Origin: DASUFI01 sp036274635
GTDB taxonomy: Bacteria; Planctomycetota; B15-G4
NCBI GenBank assembly: GCA_036274635.1
Contig: DASUFI010000261.1
Coordinates: 1 to 16,510 of the forward strand
DNA length: 16,510 nt
Direction of reading: 5' to 3'
The translations under genes were made by a program, and so were the position numbers. The notes below the pieces were generated by a model. The model saw only the letters and a program-made list of their open reading frames with translations. It did not search any database and had not been told where the DNA came from. The stretch's first letter is position 1, and the number at the start of each line of letters is the position of its first letter. This document shows positions 7,819-13,941 of this stretch, in pieces.

Positions 7819-9393
7819 GTGAACCGACCGGTCACGCGCAGCCTCACACCGTCGCAGATCCGCCGACTGCGCGACGCCCTCGGCGCGCGCGGCCTGCACC
7901 TCGCGACCAACCCCAAGAACCCCTACATCGCCTTCGAGGTCCGCACCGACGGCCGCTCGATCGTGACCCTGTACACCAGCGGCAAGCTGGTGAGCACGCT
8001 GCGCGACGGCGACGCCGAGGGCGCATCGCTGGGCGCGCTGGTGGACGAGGTGTGCGGCGGGGTGTCCAGCGCGCCGGGCCGCGCCGGCGAGACCAGCGGC
8101 TCCGGTCCGGCGAGCGCCACGGACGATCGGGCCCTCGCGACGGCGGCCCGTCGCAGCCGCACGCGCCCGCCCACGCTGGCCGAGGGCCGTGGCACGCGCC
8201 CCGGCCTGACGCTCCTGCTGGGATGCGACGAGACCGGCACGGGCGAGCTGCTCGGCCGCGCGGTCGTCGGCGGCGCGGCGCTGCCGCCGGCCAGCGCGCA
8301 GGCCGTAGCCGACATCGTCGCGCACGTGGACACCAAGGTCTCGCGCGCCGCCTCCGGCTGGGAGCTGCTGGACGAGCGCCTGCGCGCCGTGCCCGACCTG
8401 CGCCTCGTCACCCTGCCCGTGCCCAACCGCCTCTTCGACGCGTGGTCCAAGAACGGCCTGCTCGACCTCTGCTACGTGCGCGTCGCCGGCGACCTGCTCG
8501 CGGCCTGCGGCCTCGGCGCCGGCCGGCCCGCGAACGGCCTCGCGGGGGTGGAGCTGGCCATCGACGACTACGGCGCCGGCGGGCTGCTCACCCAGGCCAT
8601 CGCCGCCTGGCGCGGCGACGGCGCGCACGTGCTGCTGCAGCCCAAGGCCGACGACGAGCACCTCGCGGCGCGCGCCGCGTCCGTGGCGGCGCGCGCCACG
8701 CGAGCGCGCGAGTTCGAGGGTCTGCTGGCCGAGAACGAGGGCGGCCCGCTGGGCACCGGCAACGCTGGCCACCCCGAGACGCTGCGCTGGATGAAGCGCC
8801 GCGCCGCCGCCAGCAGCGAGTGGCCCAGCTTCGTGAAGGCCAGCTTCCGCACCGCGCGCGACCTGCTCGGGCTGCCCGAGGTCGAGAAGCGCCGCGTGCC
8901 GCCGCTGGCGCAGCTCATGGACGAGGACGCGGCCGCCGCCTTCCTGCGCGCGCGGCTCGATGTGACGCAGGCCGCGTGGCGCTGCGACCCGCAGGGCACG
9001 GCGCTCATGCGCGAGTTCCGCGTGCGGGCGGACGGCAGCCTCGTCGCGCCCGAGACCTGCCTCGCGTGGGACTTCCTGCCGCTGCTCAGTGGCGGCATGG
9101 TCCTCGCGCCCGAGCTGGAGCTGGCCGCCCGCAAGGACCCGGGCCTGCTCGCGCCACTGCTCGACCGCGAGCGCGGCCTGCTCTCCGACTGGCGCGTGCT
9201 CGTCGGCCCCGAGTCCTATGCCGACGACCCGCTGCTCGTCACGCTGGCCCGCGCGCACCGCGCCGGCATCGTCACCGTGCAGGCGACGGACGAGCTGGTC
9301 TCGCGCCAGCGCGCCGCGCGCTTCGGCGCGGTGGAGCTGCGGCGCACGAAGAAGCCGGGGGAGTACACCGTGTCCGGGCGCTGGGACGGCTGA
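7819..9393 (+). CDS. rnhC: Ribonuclease HIII-like protein with an extra C-terminal domain
   Basis: This 524-residue protein should cleave RNA in RNA:DNA hybrids in the cytoplasm. Residues about 8-80 look like the TBP-like substrate-binding domain of RNase HIII (NPYIAFEV, then YTSGKLVSTL). After a low-complexity linker (about 80-130), the catalytic domain begins with GCDETGTGE (Asp137, Glu138). The other acidic residues are probably Asp249 or Asp250 in AIDDYG and Asp278 in KADDEHLAARAASVAAR. GNAGHPETLRW and PSFVKASFRT match the conserved end of the fold. The usual family length is about 300, so about 165 C-terminal residues (from about 360) are extra and unrecognised. The start is GTG 7819, since the TBP-like domain begins within a few residues; there is no Shine-Dalgarno. 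It lies 16 nt after the epimerase gene. Confidence 0.8.
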   Translation: MNRPVTRSLTPSQIRRLRDALGARGLHLATNPKNPYIAFEVRTDGRSIVTLYTSGKLVSTLRDGDAEGASLGALVDEVCGGVSSAPGRAGETSGSGPASATDDRALATAARRSRTRPPTLAEGRGTRPGLTLLLGCDETGTGELLGRAVVGGAALPPASAQAVADIVAHVDTKVSRAASGWELLDERLRAVPDLRLVTLPVPNRLFDAWSKNGLLDLCYVRVAGDLLAACGLGAGRPANGLAGVELAIDDYGAGGLLTQAIAAWRGDGAHVLLQPKADDEHLAARAASVAARATRAREFEGLLAENEGGPLGTGNAGHPETLRWMKRRAAASSEWPSFVKASFRTARDLLGLPEVEKRRVPPLAQLMDEDAAAAFLRARLDVTQAAWRCDPQGTALMREFRVRADGSLVAPETCLAWDFLPLLSGGMVLAPELELAARKDPGLLAPLLDRERGLLSDWRVLVGPESYADDPLLVTLARAHRAGIVTVQATDELVSRQRAARFGAVELRRTKKPGEYTVSGRWDG

Positions 9394-9429
9394 GCCCGCG
9401 CGTCCGCCGAGGATGACGCGCGGGTGATG

Positions 9430-9460
9430 CGGCCGCGGGGCGCCTCGAGGGCCGCGGCCG
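9430..9460 (+). terminator. GC-rich hairpin downstream of the RNase HIII gene
   Basis: CGGCCGCGG (9430-9438) and CCGCGGCCG (9452-9460) form a perfect 9-bp stem with a 13-nt loop, 36 nt after the stop at 9393. There is no T-run. It could terminate transcription or stabilise the 3' end. Confidence 0.4.
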
Positions 9461-9527
9461 GCGTGCTTGGCCTGCGCGACGTCGGCCGCGGCCGCTCGCC
9501 GGCGGCTTCCCGGCCCGGAGGATCGCC

Positions 9528-10007
9528 ATGCGCCCGCTCAGCGCCCTGCTGCTGCTGGCCTGCTCGACCGCGCCGGCGCCGCATCCGGCCGCGCCGCCGC
9601 GCGCGCCCGCCGGAGACGACTTCACGTCCACCTTCAGCGTGGCGGCCGACGAGTGGACCTGCACCGGGCGCAGCCCGTGGTTCAGCGTCGTGCCCGGCGA
9701 CCAGTCCACCTTCGAGGGCGGCGGCGGCAAGCTCGTCATCACCGTGCTCGACGAGACGCGCGTCGTCGACGGGGTGGAGACGCGCGTCGTCGAGGAGCGC
9801 GAGTGGGTCGAGGGCCAGCTCGAGGAGGTCTCGCGCAACGTCTACGCGCTCGGCGAGCGCACCAACAGTGCGTACGACTTCGGCGAGGAGGTTGACATCG
9901 ACGAGGCCGGCCAGCTCAGCCGGCACGAGGGCGCCTGGATGTCGGGCGAGAAGGGCGCGCACTTCGGCCTGATGCTGCCGGGCGAGCCACTGCTCGGCGC
10001 CCGGTAA
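9528..10007 (+). CDS. Small lipoprotein, probably truncated at its C-terminus
   Basis: This is a 159-residue product. The ATG is well supported by GGAGGA (9517-9522). MRPLSALLLLAC is a very short lipoprotein signal with Cys12 as the lipidation site. The body reads FTSTFSVAADEWTCTG, then alternating charged strands such as ETRVVDGVETRVVEEREW, then NVYALGE, GEEVDIDE, HEGAWMSGEKG and HFGLMLPGEPLLGAR, all suggesting a beta-rich extracytoplasmic domain. From memory, related hypothetical proteins continue past the G(A/D)R position with an aromatic/QE stretch and an APG...DRAE segment. Here a TAA interrupts exactly there and no continuation is found in any frame before the next gene. I infer loss of the 3' part at about 10005, possibly at the edge of the rearrangement that produced cassette copy A. 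The function is unknown. Confidence 0.6.
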   Translation: MRPLSALLLLACSTAPAPHPAAPPRAPAGDDFTSTFSVAADEWTCTGRSPWFSVVPGDQSTFEGGGGKLVITVLDETRVVDGVETRVVEEREWVEGQLEEVSRNVYALGERTNSAYDFGEEVDIDEAGQLSRHEGAWMSGEKGAHFGLMLPGEPLLGAR

Positions 10008-10158
10008 AGCCGGGCAGGCCGAGGGCGATGGGAAATAGCCTGGAGCGCATCGCTGGCCAGCGGCCGGCGACCGCGAAGCCCTTTTCACTCGGCTTCCCTC
10101 CGTCGCGGTGATTTCTCGCCTTGCGCGGGTTCTTCCCTAGCGGAGGGCGTCGCGCTCG

Positions 10159-10417
10159 ATGGCTCGGGAGTGGCCGAGATGGTGGCAATGGCAACTGGCC
10201 TTCGGGACGCACGCCGTCCGGCGCATGGCGGAGCGCGAGCTCTGCGAGACGGACGTGCGCGAGATGCTCGAGGACGCTCGCAACCTGCATCGAAGCACCG
10301 AACCCGGCCGATGGGGGTGTGTCCGCGCGCTTTCGGCGTCACGCGTGGGTGGTCATTCTCGAACCCGATTTCGAGCGCGAGCTCATCATGGTCGTCACGG
10401 TGTACCGGCTAGACTGA
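10159..10417 (+). pseudogene. DUF4258 family toxin-like gene, copy A, disrupted by a +1 frameshift
   Basis: Reading from ATG 10159, the protein matches its paralogue at 13942 through HAVRRMAER, ETDVREMLEDA and GRWG (to residue 53), then changes to an unrelated Arg/Ala-rich tail that runs on to 10449. Removing one G from the run of five at 10313-10317 restores VSARFRR, WVVILEP and VVTVYRLD, ending at TGA 10415-10417, exactly as in the paralogue, which has only four Gs there. DUF4258 proteins are small and often sit beside DUF2283 proteins in toxin-antitoxin-like pairs; some resemble RelE-fold toxins, but no activity is shown here. GGAGG (10142-10146) lies 12 nt upstream of the ATG, as in copy B. 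The gene may be inactive, may be read by slippage on the G run, or may carry a sequencing error. Confidence 0.82.
10410..10415 (+). promoter_or_regulatory. TAGACT box over the DUF4258 stop, before DUF2283 (copy A)
   Basis: The TAGACT is formed by the last codons CTA GAC TGA of the DUF4258 frame and lies 9 nt before ATG 10425. The same box and spacing occur in copy B at 14192-14197. It is a candidate -10 element for separate transcription of the DUF2283 gene. No clear -35 hexamer is seen. Confidence 0.4.
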
Positions 10418-10424
10418 AGGCCGC

Positions 10425-10697
10425 ATGCGCAGCAGCTACCTCGAGGTGACCTATCGCCACGGCCGCGTCTTCGCGGCGTACTACCACGTCACCGCTCGAG
10501 CTGGTCGGCGCACGGCGCGCACGCGACGGGTCGCCCGCGGCATGCTGGTGGACTATGCGCGGGATGGAGAGCCGCTCGGTGTCGAGATCACGGCGCCGAG
10601 CGTCGTGACCCTGGCCGCGCTGAACCGGGTGTTGCGCCAGCTCGATCTCGATCCGCTCAAGGCCGACGAGTTCGCGCCGCTGCGCGTCGCGTCCTGA
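10425..10697 (+). CDS. DUF2283 family protein, likely antitoxin or partner of DUF4258, copy A
   Basis: This 90-residue protein has the DUF2283 pattern: YLEVTY followed by a strand with VFAAYYHVT, then RRTARTRRV and the signature MLVDYARDGEPLGVEI (about 40-55), followed by a short tail with VTLAALNRVLRQLDL. DUF2283 proteins are small beta-rich proteins often encoded next to DUF4258 and treated as putative antitoxins; biochemical proof is scarce. It is 69% identical (62 of 90) to the copy B protein and intact, although its DUF4258 partner is frameshifted. The ATG lies 7 nt after the restored DUF4258 stop. There is no Shine-Dalgarno, but the TAGACT box suggests its own start of transcription. 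The tail after the DUF2283 signature may contact the partner; that is inference. Confidence 0.82.
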   Translation: MRSSYLEVTYRHGRVFAAYYHVTARAGRRTARTRRVARGMLVDYARDGEPLGVEITAPSVVTLAALNRVLRQLDLDPLKADEFAPLRVAS

Positions 10698-10762
10698 GTG
10701 GGGGCGCTCGCGGCGGCTGGTCGATTCCGCACAGTATGTGCAGCGCGTTCCGTGCGACCAGC

Positions 10763-11305
10763 ATGCTGACCCGTCTCGTCCGCCTCGCTCCCGTCGTCCT
10801 CCTCGCTGCGTGCGCTTCGCCGTCCGATGATCCTGCGCCATCCGCGCCACCGCCCGCCTGGTCGCTGACATTCGAATACCAGCCGGGCTACACCGATGAC
10901 GGCATATGGTGGATCGTGACGGTCCCCTGGCAGGGCCTGTGCCACATCGAGGCGCGCCACTGGCGGCGAACCTACATCGGCGACGACTTCGATCCGACCG
11001 ACGAGATGCGCGCTCGGCTGTACGCGTCCTTGGAGGCCGCCCGCTTCCGCGAGCTGGCCGAGGTACGGCCCGGCGGGTCGGACTGCGAAAGGATGACGCT
11101 CACGTTCGAGGACGAGCGGGGCACACACGTCGTTCGCGTCGCGGATCCCACGGGAGTCCTCGCGTGGCTCCCCGAAAACAGGAACGAGGAGTACGACGAG
11201 GTGCGCCGGTTCATGTCGGTTGTCGTGGAGCTCCTGCGCATCACCGGCTCGCCTGAATCACGGCAGACTCCGGAGATGTTCGAGCGCCTCATGCGCTCCG
11301 ACTGA
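10763..11305 (+). CDS. Small lipoprotein of unknown function, third gene of cassette copy A
   Basis: From ATG 10763 the 180-residue product starts MLTRLVRLAPVVLLAAC, a textbook lipoprotein signal with Cys17. A start at ATG 10736 would add nine residues before it and is less likely. After an Asp/Pro/Ser-rich linker comes WSLTFEYQPG, then strands, then a helix LYASLEAARFRELAEV, a TLTFEDERGTHVV strand pair, RRFMSVVVELLRI and RQTPEMFERL at the end. The copy B lipoprotein shares the same landmarks (WSLT.EY.P, ALEAARF.EL, FLSVVVEVLR, QTPEFFER) but much of the rest differs. No enzyme motif is visible. It is probably anchored to a membrane facing outward. It lies 65 nt after the DUF2283 gene, which suggests one operon. 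Why an extracytoplasmic lipoprotein travels with a cytoplasmic toxin-like pair is unknown. Confidence 0.78.
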   Translation: MLTRLVRLAPVVLLAACASPSDDPAPSAPPPAWSLTFEYQPGYTDDGIWWIVTVPWQGLCHIEARHWRRTYIGDDFDPTDEMRARLYASLEAARFRELAEVRPGGSDCERMTLTFEDERGTHVVRVADPTGVLAWLPENRNEEYDEVRRFMSVVVELLRITGSPESRQTPEMFERLMRSD

Positions 11306-11308
11306 TCC

Positions 11309-11353
11309 CTACCATCCTTCACCAGCCGCTGCGCCAGCACCGGCGGCAGCGCG
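11309..11353 (-). pseudogene. Remnant of the 3' end of the metallophosphoesterase gene
   Basis: This 45-nt piece corresponds to 15109-15154, the stop codon and last 14 or so codons of the intact phosphoesterase gene. Bases 11321-11353 match 15122-15154 exactly over 33 nt; the rest differs by two substitutions and one deleted base that moves the stop out of frame. It lies 3 nt after the lipoprotein stop; in copy B the gap is 4 nt. There is no gene body behind it: NosD-like gene 1 follows instead. It can fold as CGCTGCGCC (11327-11335) with GGCGGCAGCG (11342-11351), with one bulge and the loop AGCACC, so it may still work as a terminator between convergent genes. Confidence 0.85.
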
Positions 11354-11378
11354 GGCGGAGGCGAATCAGCTCACGCCC

Positions 11379-12617
11379 TCACTGTGAGAGGAACACCGTC
11401 CCGAAGTCGTTGTCGAGGTAGATGTTGCCGCCCACCTGGTCCTCGAGGTCGTTGTCGGCGTTGCCGTGCGCCGTGTTGCCCGTGAACAGGTTGCCCGTGC
11501 CCTCGACCTTGAAGCCGCGGAAGCCGCAGCCCGTCGCGAGGTTGCCCGTGATGAGCAGGCCGTCGGTGGCGACCTCGAAGCCGTCCTCCGCGGCGTGCAG
11601 GGCCTTGCAGCCGAGGACCGAGCCGGAGGCGAAGCCGTTCACGAGGACGTAGCCGCTTTCGCCGGCATGGATCACGCGGTTGTCGAGCAGCACGTCCTCG
11701 TTGCCGTCGATGACCAGACCCTTGCCCGTGGGCTTGGTGGCGCGGTTGTCCTTCAGCACCACGCTCGCGGACAGGCAGCGCAGGCCCGTCTGGCTGCCGA
11801 TGACGACGTTGTGCTGCACCAGCGTGCCCGCGGACGAGGCCTGCACCTCGATGCCCGCGAAGGTCGCGTCCTGCACGTGGTTGTCGATGAGCAGGTTGTC
11901 GGGCCCGTGGGCGCTGAGCCCCTGCGTGCCCGCATCCAGCACCACGTTCTTGCGCGCGGTGCACGAGGTCGCCGTGTCGTTCAGGCCGATGGAGATGCCC
12001 TGCCCGCCCGAGCCGCTGACGTGGCAGAACTCCACGCTCGAGTCGCTCACGTCCGAGAACTGGATGCCCGCCTGCGCCGCGTCCTTCACGGTGCAGTGCG
12101 TCACGGTGGACTGGTTGGCGAAGGAGATCTCGATGCCGTCGCCGCCCGCGCCCTCCACCAGGCAGTGGTCGATGAGCACGCCGCCGGCCTCGCCGGCCTG
12201 GATGCCGTCCGCGGCGGAGCCGGTGACGCGCAGGCGGCGCAGGGTCATGTCGCCGCCGTCGGCCGCGAAGACGCCGTTGCCGAGCGCGCCCTCGATGCGC
12301 AGGTGGTCGACGACGATGTCCTCGGAGTCCTGGATCGTGAGCGCCGCCTGCACGAACGTGCCGCCCGTCAGCACCACCTTGCCCTGGCCGCGCAGCGTGA
12401 GGCCGATCTTGCTGCTGATGAGGACCTGCTCGGAGTAGCTGCCCGCGGCGAGCCGGATGGTGTCGCCCGACTGCGCCGCCGCCACCGCCTCGGCAATGGT
12501 GGGGATGTCGGCCGGCACGTGCAGGACCGTGGCCCGGGCCGCGCCCGCGAGCAGCGCGGCGGCCAGCAGCGCGGAGCGGCTAGTTGAAGCTCGTGGTGCC
12601 GAAGTCGTTGTCGACAT
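11379..12617 (-). CDS. Secreted right-handed parallel beta-helix (NosD-like) protein 1
   Basis: This is a 412-residue protein. The signal peptide is ALLAAALLAGAARA after a Ser/Thr-rich start, with probable cleavage after residue 29. Then VLHVPADIPTIAEAVAAAQ, SGDTIRLAAGSYSEQV and LTLRGQGKVVL form the classic N-terminal cap of pectin-lyase-like or NosD-like helices. The rest is a ladder of coils of about 22-24 residues with recurring DG(I/F), (V/L)..N.. and C positions, ending in NIYLDNDFGTVFLSQ. Such proteins bind or cleave polysaccharide or act as surface scaffolds; no catalytic residues are assignable, and no nos genes are nearby, so a role in denitrification is not supported. The start ATG 12617 lies inside the 3' end of gene 2 (38-nt overlap in a different frame), so translation is probably coupled. 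Confidence 0.8.
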   Translation of the reverse strand: MSTTTSAPRASTSRSALLAAALLAGAARATVLHVPADIPTIAEAVAAAQSGDTIRLAAGSYSEQVLISSKIGLTLRGQGKVVLTGGTFVQAALTIQDSEDIVVDHLRIEGALGNGVFAADGGDMTLRRLRVTGSAADGIQAGEAGGVLIDHCLVEGAGGDGIEISFANQSTVTHCTVKDAAQAGIQFSDVSDSSVEFCHVSGSGGQGISIGLNDTATSCTARKNVVLDAGTQGLSAHGPDNLLIDNHVQDATFAGIEVQASSAGTLVQHNVVIGSQTGLRCLSASVVLKDNRATKPTGKGLVIDGNEDVLLDNRVIHAGESGYVLVNGFASGSVLGCKALHAAEDGFEVATDGLLITGNLATGCGFRGFKVEGTGNLFTGNTAHGNADNDLEDQVGGNIYLDNDFGTVFLSQ

Positions 12618-13788
12618 AGGTGTTGGCCGAGCCGGAGGAGTCGAAGAGGTCGAAATTCGCGCTGCCCTTGGCCTTGTTGCCCACGAAGAGGCAGCCCGCG
12701 CCGACGACGTCGAAGCCGAGGTCGCCCGCGCCGCTGACGCGGTTGTCGGTGGCCAGCGTCTCGTCGGCGGCGATCTGGTAGCCGCGGCCCAGCGGCGCGA
12801 CGACGCGGTTGCCCATGAGCGTGCTGCCGTTGCTGCCGGAGGAGATGGTGAAGCCGTCCTGCGGCTTGATCACCGTGTTGTCGCGGATGAGCTGGTTCCC
12901 CGAGTCGGAGACCGCCACGCCCGCCCCGAGCGGCTTGATCACGCGGTTCTCCAGCACCTGGTGCGAGCCGTCGGAGACCAGCACGCCGCGGCTCGACGGC
13001 TTGACGCAGCGGTTCTTGCGCACGACGCACCCGTCGCCGAGGAGCTGCATCGAGTTCGTGGCCCCGAAGATGCGGTTGCCGTCGACGAGCGCGCCCACGG
13101 CGTTCACCTCGATGCCCGTCTGCTGGGTGTTCCGCACGACGCACTTGCGCAGGATGCTGCCGCTGAGGCCCTGCACCGTCCCGATGCCGAAGCCGATGCC
13201 GACCTCCACACTGCCGTCGACGATGACGCGGTCGAGGAGATGGCCCTGGCCCTCCGACACCTGCAGGCCGATCAGGCCGCTGTCCTTGATCGTCGACTGG
13301 ATGACGCTGAGCGTGTCGGTGTTCGATGCGAGCAGCCCGTCGCTGCCCGAGCCCGTCACGAGGCAGTGCTCGACGGTGACGTGGTCGCAGGTGTCCACGT
13401 CGACGCCGACCTCGGCCGCGGCCGAGACGACGCAGTGCAGCAGCGTCACCGTGCTCGACTGGAAGAGGCGGATGCCATCGCCCTCCGAGTCCTCGATCCG
13501 CAGCCGCTCGAGGGTGATCTGCTGACACAGGGACACGAGCAGGTTGGGCTCGCCGGCCACCGAGCCGATGAGGTGCACCGTGCCCTGACCGCGCAGGTGC
13601 AGGTCGACCTTGCCGTCGATGTCGAAGACGCCCTCGTAGGTGCCGGCCGCGATCACGATCTCGTCCCCGGCCTGCGCGGCGTCGATCGCGTCCTGGATCT
13701 GGGGGAAGTCCTTCGGCACGTGCAGCACGTCGGCGCGCGCGGCCGCAGCCAGCACGGCGAGAGCGAGGGGGAGCGAGAGCCTGGTCAT
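12580..13788 (-). CDS. Secreted right-handed parallel beta-helix (NosD-like) protein 2
   Basis: This 402-residue paralogue of the downstream protein 1 starts at ATG 13788, with signal peptide MTRLSLPLALAVLAAAARA and cleavage near residue 19. DVLHVPKDFPQIQDAIDAAQ and LHLRGQGTVHLIG match the same N-terminal cap. The beta-helix coils carry recurring GDGI, GSDGL, N(R/T)V and VIKP units, and the end NTYVDNDFGTTSFN parallels that of protein 1. An open frame extends upstream to 14073 but runs antisense through the DUF4258 gene and loses the signal peptide position, so ATG 13788 is preferred. GGGAGG lies about 17 nt upstream. A promoter is visible at 13824-13852. It is expected to be exported, with a scaffold or carbohydrate-related role; activity is unassigned. 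It is probably the first gene of a two-gene operon. Confidence 0.82.
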   Translation of the reverse strand: MTRLSLPLALAVLAAAARADVLHVPKDFPQIQDAIDAAQAGDEIVIAAGTYEGVFDIDGKVDLHLRGQGTVHLIGSVAGEPNLLVSLCQQITLERLRIEDSEGDGIRLFQSSTVTLLHCVVSAAAEVGVDVDTCDHVTVEHCLVTGSGSDGLLASNTDTLSVIQSTIKDSGLIGLQVSEGQGHLLDRVIVDGSVEVGIGFGIGTVQGLSGSILRKCVVRNTQQTGIEVNAVGALVDGNRIFGATNSMQLLGDGCVVRKNRCVKPSSRGVLVSDGSHQVLENRVIKPLGAGVAVSDSGNQLIRDNTVIKPQDGFTISSGSNGSTLMGNRVVAPLGRGYQIAADETLATDNRVSGAGDLGFDVVGAGCLFVGNKAKGSANFDLFDSSGSANTYVDNDFGTTSFN

Positions 13789-13823
13789 GCGATCGTTCCC
13801 GAAGCCTCCCTCACCGGCGCGCG

Positions 13824-13852
13824 AATCTACGCAGCGCGGTGCCGGACCGCAA
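13824..13852 (-). promoter_or_regulatory. Predicted promoter of the NosD-like operon
   Basis: On the minus strand, TTGCGG (13852-13847), a 17-nt spacer and TAGATT (13829-13824) give a good housekeeping-type promoter. Transcription would begin at about 13817, leaving a leader of about 29 nt that contains GGGAGG. The site lies in the 153-nt gap shared with the divergent DUF4258 gene of copy B. Confidence 0.5.
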
Positions 13853-13941
13853 GCCGGTCTGCGCTCCGGCGCGGCCGTCCTCGTGTTGGTGATTCCGCGG
13901 TCGGCGCGGTGTCTTCCCGGCAAGGGAGGATGCCGCGACGA

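Larger units (their letters stand above)
10107..11353 (+). repeat. Cassette copy A: DUF4258 / DUF2283 / lipoprotein plus phosphoesterase-gene remnant
   Basis: This is the first of two directly oriented copies; the other is at 13888-15154. Homology is visible from GGTGATT (10107-10113), through GCGCGG and TCTTCCC upstream of the first gene, across all three genes, the shared GCGTCCTGAGTGGG at the DUF2283 stop, and into a remnant of the phosphoesterase gene. By direct alignment the DUF4258 products share about 54 of 85 residues after correcting the frameshift, and the DUF2283 products 62 of 90. The lipoproteins are clearly less similar. The left boundary is uncertain: CCGG..ACCGC.AAGCC (10064-10080 and 13842-13855) hints that homology starts earlier. 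Confidence 0.85.

Noticed and set aside
9424..9527. GCGGCCGC-rich palindromes as a repeat family or origin
   Set aside because: Simple short palindromes expected at this GC content; only the 9-bp hairpin after the RNase gene was kept.
11379..13788. A denitrification (nos) role for the NosD-like proteins
   Set aside because: The similarity is to the general parallel beta-helix fold; no nosZ, nosR, nosF or nosY gene is near.
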